From the NCBI RefSeq assembly GCF_900188255.1, contig NZ_FZNS01000002.1, forward strand, positions 1 to 64,000: a DNA stretch of 64,000 nt, written 5' to 3'. The position numbers and the translations under genes are program-made. This DNA is from Hymenobacter mucosus (GTDB lineage Bacteria; Bacteroidota; Bacteroidia; Cytophagales; Hymenobacteraceae). How positions within the stretch are numbered: the stretch's first letter is position 1; each line of letters opens with the position of its first letter. Positions 62,697 to 64,000 of this stretch are shown in pieces. The notes under the pieces were generated by a model. The model did no database searches. It saw only the letters and a program-made list of their open reading frames with translations, and had not been told where the DNA came from.

Positions 62697-63065
62697 TTAT
62701 TGCTGCTCCTGGTTGTCGCGGGTGGTCTGGAGGTCGCGGGCAACGGAGGTGAGGGCTTTGGATAGCTCGTCTAGCGTACCAATGAAACGAGGGTTGGAGT
62801 CATCAACAAAGCTGTTGATATGCTCAGCTAGGGTTTGCAGCACGTCGCTGATGGGGTTGGGGTCGGTGCCGTTTAAATAGCCCTTCAACTTCACTAGGTC
62901 GGCGGCAATGGTGCCATACGCGGTTTCGCCAGAGGCGCGGAGCATGTGCACCCAGCCGTCAATGTTTTCGGTGGCTTTGGCAATGGTTTGGGTTACGTCT
63001 TCGCTGCGAAGAATGCGGAGGGTAGCCTGCAATTGGTCGGCACTGGCAGAATGCGAGATTGACAT
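62697..63065 (-). CDS. Small helical protein, family member A
   Basis: The 122-residue protein is almost wholly helical, with no signal peptide or membrane segment. Key stretches are LQATLRILRSEDVTQTI, ATENIDGWVHMLRASGETAY, ADLVKLKGYLNG and a C-terminal LDELSKALTSVARDLQ. It aligns along its length with the protein at 63305-63685 and with the partial one at 63805. I do not recognise the family. The heptad-like hydrophobic spacing suggests a helical bundle or coiled coil that may form oligomers. The start at 63065 (MSISHSASADQ) is chosen over a longer frame to 63089. Confidence 0.75.
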   Translation of the reverse strand: MSISHSASADQLQATLRILRSEDVTQTIAKATENIDGWVHMLRASGETAYGTIAADLVKLKGYLNGTDPNPISDVLQTLAEHINSFVDDSNPRFIGTLDELSKALTSVARDLQTTRDNQEQQ

Positions 63066-63235
63066 AGAGGAGGAAGTTGGATGAAACAAGAGGAATTTCC
63101 CTATTTACTCTATCCCCAATCCTAGGGTTGGCTACTTGCTTAGTAAGATTCTGCCTGCTGTTCAGCTAGTTCCTACTACCTGTTTCTTGCTTTTTCCACC
63201 GCAGCCAGGGCCTGCGAGGCAGCCACTTCGCGTAC

Positions 63236-63285
63236 ATAGCAACGGCCTGCCCCACCCCAAACGGGACAGAACAGGCCGTTGCTAT
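63236..63285 (-). terminator. Hairpin between paralogues A and B
   Basis: ATAGCAACGGCCTG (63236-63249) pairs with CAGGCCGTTGCTAT (63272-63285) around a 22-nt loop. It lies just downstream of paralogue B's stop and could end its transcript, although no T-run is obvious. Confidence 0.55.
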
Positions 63286-63304
63286 ACTTAGCTAATCGGA
63301 AAAA

Positions 63305-63685
63305 TTACAGTGTATCGGCAGCGTTACCTAGGGCTTGCCCCAACTGGCGCAACTTATCTTGGGAAGTGGTATCAGCAGATTCCGCCGCTTGGGTAGTTAG
63401 GCCGGAAAGGCGCTGCAATATCTGCTTTACCTCGGGGCCATTGGGCGTACCATGGTCGATGGCGTTGTACAGGTTCTGCAACTCGGCAATCAGGTCGGCA
63501 AAACGGTCGCCTTCGGCCGCTTGCAGCAGGTTCATCCAGCGGTACAGGTTGTCGCCGGCGGCGGGCAATAGGTTGGGCAACTGGTCGGCTTGCAGGGCAT
63601 GCAGGGTAGCCTCCAGGTGAGGCTGGCTACCTGCCAATATAGAGCCGGGAGCTGAATGCTGCCCTGAGGTGGAATCGGAATGCAT
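63305..63685 (-). CDS. Small helical protein, family member B
   Basis: The 126-residue protein is a paralogue of A: LEATLHALQADQLPNLL, GDNLYRWMNLLQAAEGDRFA, IAELQNLYNAIDHGT, then KLRQLGQALGNAADTL. Conserved positions are the Trp near the middle of the first half (GWVHML in A, RWMNLL in B), the short Gly/Asn/Pro turn, and the C-terminal L..L..AL motif. The start at 63685 (MHSDSTSGQ) is used. The unit has its own hairpin downstream, so the copies may be transcribed separately. Confidence 0.75.
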   Translation of the reverse strand: MHSDSTSGQHSAPGSILAGSQPHLEATLHALQADQLPNLLPAAGDNLYRWMNLLQAAEGDRFADLIAELQNLYNAIDHGTPNGPEVKQILQRLSGLTTQAAESADTTSQDKLRQLGQALGNAADTL

Positions 63686-63804
63686 ATAGAAAAGGAACGA
63701 GACGCAACCACAAACAGGGCTTTGAGCGTCGGAAAGCAAAAGGAATCAGAGCATCTTAGTTTACGAACATGCTCGGTTACAACTGGCGGAGTTGCCTAGC
63801 AAGG

Positions 63805-64000
63805 CTAGGACATCTTCAGGTTGCCAGCGGCGGTAATAAGCACTTGCCCCAAATGACGGAGGTGGTCACCCGTGCCGTCGTGCATGTCGTGGGCCATACG
63901 TGAGGTTTCCATGCCCAACTGTTGTAGGGAGCCAGCCATAGCCGGACGGTCGTCGCGCTCTACGTAGCCACGCAAGGCACGCAACTCATTCTGCAAGCCA
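63805..64000 (-). CDS. Small helical protein, family member C (5' end beyond window)
   Basis: This is a partial gene. The frame runs off the right edge (the codon before the TTG at 63996 encodes Gly, so no start is visible). It encodes ELRALRGYVERDDRPAMAGS, then DHLRHLGQVLITAAGNLKMS at the end, matching the second half of A and B. It extends the array to at least three members in the same direction, about 120 bp apart. Confidence 0.7.
   Translation of the reverse strand, partial: GLQNELRALRGYVERDDRPAMAGSLQQLGMETSRMAHDMHDGTGDHLRHLGQVLITAAGNLKMS

Overview
The window is GC-rich chromosomal DNA from a Bacteroidota bacterium, most likely a Hymenobacter-like member of the Cytophagales. Four lines of evidence point there: type IX secretion (Por) C-terminal sorting domains on several exported proteins; promoters of the Bacteroidota pattern TTG-N19-TAnnTTTG, with Shine-Dalgarno sequences mostly absent; a branching enzyme of the eukaryote-like type; and GH3/beta-lactamase and NagX-type proteins. 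It reads as ordinary chromosome. I saw no insertion sequence, prophage, CRISPR array or integration site.

Layout. 1-620: four tandem minus-strand promoters about 92 bp apart fire off the left edge, followed by a long palindrome at the end of purA. 609-5076: a minus-strand block, fur > STAS > purA with overlapping start and stop codons, plus a bifunctional (p)ppGpp enzyme. 5258-9162: tRNA-Leu(UAG), tig, clpP and clpX (protein folding and quality control). 9257-12931: lpxB, queD-like, and an iron/cobalamin ABC permease with its binding lipoprotein. 13106-17478: heptose epimerase and two T9SS-exported proteins. 17613-24953: mixed accessory genes, including a DCC thiol oxidoreductase, a Ser/Thr/Gly repeat protein, an HTTM membrane protein, an MBL hydrolase, a lone RES-domain protein and an ATP-pyrophosphatase. 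25057-36056: small lipoproteins, a decayed DoxX gene, oxidoreductases, a DUF885 peptidase-like lipoprotein, an exported superoxide dismutase and a PhoD-like phosphatase. 36316-47949: envelope and cell-wall genes (GH3-beta-lactamase fusion, acyl-CoA ligase, two NagX-like acyltransferases, GHL10 glycosidase, D-Ala-D-Ala dipeptidase). 48349-54064: a shared N-terminal module in two adjacent genes (one a rhomboid), a T9SS protein, an alpha/beta hydrolase and a ferredoxin reductase. 54151-60484: alpha-glucan genes (GH31, a truncated glycosyltransferase, glgB). 60823-64000: gamma-glutamyltransferase and three tandem paralogous small helical proteins of unknown function, the last running off the right edge.

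The features most worth a second look are: the phased promoter array; the very long perfect palindromes (21-43 bp arms) whose outer ends stop at or just outside stop codons; three near-leaderless genes for exported proteins with an identical 5-nt gap between -7 box and ATG; the small-paralog array at the right edge; the shared N-terminal module at 48778/49746; and the lone RES protein. I found no clear multi-gene defence or biosynthetic system. Starts were re-chosen from the sequence, and several genes appear to use TTG or GTG.
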